Shown: one piece after another, positions 57,873 to 64,000 of the stretch
Layout of the letters: the number at the start of each line of letters is the position of its first letter
How positions within the stretch are numbered: position 1 is the stretch's first letter
Assembly: GCA_014904985.1 (NCBI GenBank)
Contig: MU128959.1
Span: 133,080-197,079, forward strand
Length of the DNA: 64,000 nucleotides
Direction of reading: 5' to 3'
DNA from: Hydnum rufescens UP504
Lineage: Eukaryota; Basidiomycota; Agaricomycetes; Cantharellales; Hydnaceae
Position numbers and translations under genes: made by a program
Notes under the pieces: generated by a model
Seen by the model: the letters and a program-made list of their open reading frames with translations, nothing else
What the model was told of the DNA's origin: nothing
Database searches by the model: none

Positions 57873-59657
57873 TCAGCTGTTCTTGGAGAGGGCCTTTGCG
57901 AGATTAATCAACACCCCTTCCTCCACCGTACATGCCCAAAGCTGCTTCTCCACAGCATCATATTCTTGCTGCAGCTTATCTCGTACTGCTTGTGCTCTGG
58001 CCCGGACATCGCTCTGAGATTTGGCATTTCCGCGGCCAGAACCATCTGCCGTACGACCGGTGGCAGCAGTGTCCTTCCCTGCTCCTGCTCCAGTAATTCT
58101 GCGGCTGCCCTGAGTACCAGCAGAAATGGAAGAAGGGTGCGAAGACACTCGCGACTGCGGAAGAGACATCGAGGAGGAAGCAGGGGATGGCGCTGAACTA
58201 TCGAACATAGCGAAGAACCTATCGAAGGCGGTAAAGTCTATGGGGAGATTTGGATCCAGTGCGGCCTGGTCTGGGGTGCCCATGGATGTGGAGGGTGGGA
58301 AGTGGGGCGAGGGCGGGGCGAGGGCAGGATCGAGGGCGAAATACGGGATCACCGATTGATTATCTGGGGTGGGAAGTTCAAGTTCTGAAGTGCGGGGACT
58401 TAAAGACCCAGATGATGCAGAGGGTGTAGGCAGGAAAAAGTTAAACCTGGTGGACGAGGACTGGGTTTCGGGCGATGTTCGCATATTCTCAGTGGTGGAA
58501 AACAGATCGTCCAATAGAGAAAAGTCGAACTGAGGAAGTTCGACGTTAACTTGGGCAGTGAATGGTGTGTGACTATCATTCGTTGCAACCGGTGGGGATT
58601 TGCCTCGGGCAAAAGCAATGCTGTGCTCGAGTATGGTAGTCAGTTGTTCGAGAGTGAAGGGCATCAGTGTGGGGTTGAAAATGGGCCACCCGGGTAGTGT
58701 CCCCGGGGTAGAGGGCAAGTTTGACAGGTCGACTCCCATCCCATTCGCTTGGACTTCTTGGGCGCGCTCCAACCACTGCAGAATCATTGGAGCGACACCT
58801 ACCGCGCGTGCTCGATCGCTTGCAGGGCCCTCATCCCAACCAGCAAGAGGATCAATCTCGATATTCTTCAAGCGAGTTCCTTCAGCGACGATGGTGGCTC
58901 GTCGTATCAAGGATGACATTTCGTCTGATAAGGACTTGGTTCTTCCAGCGTACCACTTTTCCATGTATCCGATCGGAGCACAGCCTGGCGGGAATGGAAA
59001 GGGAATGTCCCACTCTTCGGCATTAGCTGGAACTCTTCGTCGACGGGCGAGTGCATGCTTGGACGTTCGCTCTGGATCATTCGTTGAAGATGAAGGGGAA
59101 GGATTGGCGAGAAGATAGATGTGGGAGCGGACGCAGCTGAGGAGCTCGGCATCATGAGATAGCAATGAGATAAGATGGTCTTCAAACGACATGCTTTCAC
59201 CAGGATGCGAGCGATGTTGATGGTCCTGTTTACGCTTCTTGTATGGACGAACGGGAGATGTCGCTTTGGGTTGTGGGTGCTCCCATGGCTTCCAGGACGT
59301 CCTTCCTGCAGAGCTCGATACGTGCGGAACATGTGGGCGGCTTCTCTTTATCATTGTCGCTGAGGTTGTTGCCGCAGGCACTGTTGGGGTCTCTGGACTA
59401 CGATGCCTTCTTTCATGCAATAGGCTGCTCGCAGCAGAGGTGGTGGATGAATAATGATGTTCAGAATGATGTGAGGACACAGGAAGTGCAATGGTCCCCA
59501 CATTTTCAACACTGCGCATGAAAGCAGGCTGGACTGGTGGCAGCGCAAGGAACCCAGTACTACCCACCGTTTTCTGGGAACCGTTGACGCTGCCATTTTC
59601 TTCGAAGAGGCACGTCTCGTCGTCAAACAGAGGGTCGTACTCTTCTTGATCTGACAT
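57873..59657 (-). CDS. Unknown 594-residue protein, intronless
   Basis: One uninterrupted frame from the ATG at 59657 (MSDQEEYDPLFDDETCLFEE) to a stop at 57873. The N-terminal third is disordered with basic clusters (VRPYKKRKQDHQHR). The middle has helical, conserved-looking sequence: MSFEDHLISLLSHDAELL, WDIPFPFPPGCAPIGYMEKW and SLIRRATIVAEGTRL then IEIDPLAGWDEGPASDRARA and PMILQWLERAQEV. An acidic and hydrophobic stretch (FDFSLLDDLF, LPIDFTAFDRFFAMFDSS) follows and could be an activation domain. The end is a coiled coil (QAVRDKLQQEYDAVEKQLW). A nuclear regulator is plausible but unproven. It shares a 123-bp promoter with the MYST acetyltransferase gene. Confidence 0.65.
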   Translation of the reverse strand: MSDQEEYDPLFDDETCLFEENGSVNGSQKTVGSTGFLALPPVQPAFMRSVENVGTIALPVSSHHSEHHYSSTTSAASSLLHERRHRSPETPTVPAATTSATMIKRSRPHVPHVSSSAGRTSWKPWEHPQPKATSPVRPYKKRKQDHQHRSHPGESMSFEDHLISLLSHDAELLSCVRSHIYLLANPSPSSSTNDPERTSKHALARRRRVPANAEEWDIPFPFPPGCAPIGYMEKWYAGRTKSLSDEMSSLIRRATIVAEGTRLKNIEIDPLAGWDEGPASDRARAVGVAPMILQWLERAQEVQANGMGVDLSNLPSTPGTLPGWPIFNPTLMPFTLEQLTTILEHSIAFARGKSPPVATNDSHTPFTAQVNVELPQFDFSLLDDLFSTTENMRTSPETQSSSTRFNFFLPTPSASSGSLSPRTSELELPTPDNQSVIPYFALDPALAPPSPHFPPSTSMGTPDQAALDPNLPIDFTAFDRFFAMFDSSAPSPASSSMSLPQSRVSSHPSSISAGTQGSRRITGAGAGKDTAATGRTADGSGRGNAKSQSDVRARAQAVRDKLQQEYDAVEKQLWACTVEEGVLINLAKALSKNS

Positions 59658-59780
59658 TGCACGGAGGACGAGTCAAGTTCGAGCTCCGACACTGGCAAAC
59701 TCCGATATTACTTGTCATCTGTCGCTCTCCCGCCCAGCTGTTTTCACCTGGATGGTTAATCCCCAGTTCACTTCATAGAA
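59658..59780. promoter_or_regulatory. Compact divergent promoter
   Basis: Only 123 bp separate the start codons of the minus-strand 594-residue protein and the plus-strand MYST acetyltransferase. Both promoters and 5' leaders must fit here or overlap the first exons. No clear TATA box is seen. Confidence 0.6.
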
Positions 59781-63792
<4,012 letters not shown>

Positions 63793-64000
63793 GTCCGGCT
63801 GTAGATGGTCACTTGTATTTTTGATGAAACTACTTTACCTTATCAGCGTCAATACTGTATATCGATCTTGTTTAGCTTACGAACGATCCCCGCTGGACAT
63901 GTAACTAGTTGGGGCTTGGGTACTATTGGAATTCCACGCATGGCCCTCCATGAGCGTTGGAGCATTAGAGAGATCAAGTTCTCAGGAAGGAGATAGCTCG

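Overview
The window looks like a draft assembly of an Agaricomycete (mushroom-type basidiomycete) nuclear chromosome. The evidence is about twenty recognisable eukaryotic genes with many short introns (mostly 40-75 nt, GT..AG, one GC..AG), protein families typical of this group (basidiomycete F-box proteins with a W-x-IAR...PDCPPGISE...C-x-x-C signature, Whi5-type repressor, Mic60, Pmc1-type Ca2+ pump, MYST acetyltransferase) and a eukaryotic tRNA-Val. A more exact placement cannot be read from the sequence.

Left part (1-13.4 kb): an accessory, decayed region. It holds a ~0.5 kb fold-back element, a relic of a tyrosine-recombinase C-terminus, one intact small gene (histidine phosphatase, 4008-4848 minus) and a family of broken F-box genes (copies A-E). 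Copies B, C and D are near-identical and arranged forward / inverted / forward around a 25-N gap, making a ~3.1 kb palindrome that may be an assembly artefact.

Middle part (13.5-43 kb): Whi5-like G1/S repressor, a 5.4 kb gene-free stretch, a vacuolar-type Ca2+-ATPase, CTF8 (minus), a PB1-domain protein, MIC60 (minus), neutral trehalase (minus), exonuclease V, tRNA-Val(CAC) and a membrane-anchored heme-dependent N-demethylase-like protein (DUF3445).

Right part (43.8-64 kb): a paraoxonase-like protein (minus), a degenerate WSS1/WLM metalloprotease gene, a cysteine-rich single-pass membrane protein, an F-box protein, a disordered protein, a glutamate-cysteine ligase modifier subunit (minus) head-to-head with another F-box protein, an unknown 594-aa protein (minus) and, 123 bp away and divergent, a tandem-PHD MYST histone acetyltransferase.

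Several conserved genes (Ca2+-ATPase, MIC60, trehalase, EXO5) are interrupted by apparent single-base indels, mostly in 3-4 base homopolymers, while others (MYST HAT, Whi5, CTF8, histidine phosphatase) are clean. I read this mainly as residual sequencing error, with true decay for WSS1 and the F-box array. The genes do not form one pathway; this is a normal mix of housekeeping genes beside a repeat-rich accessory block. I found no convincing new multi-gene system.
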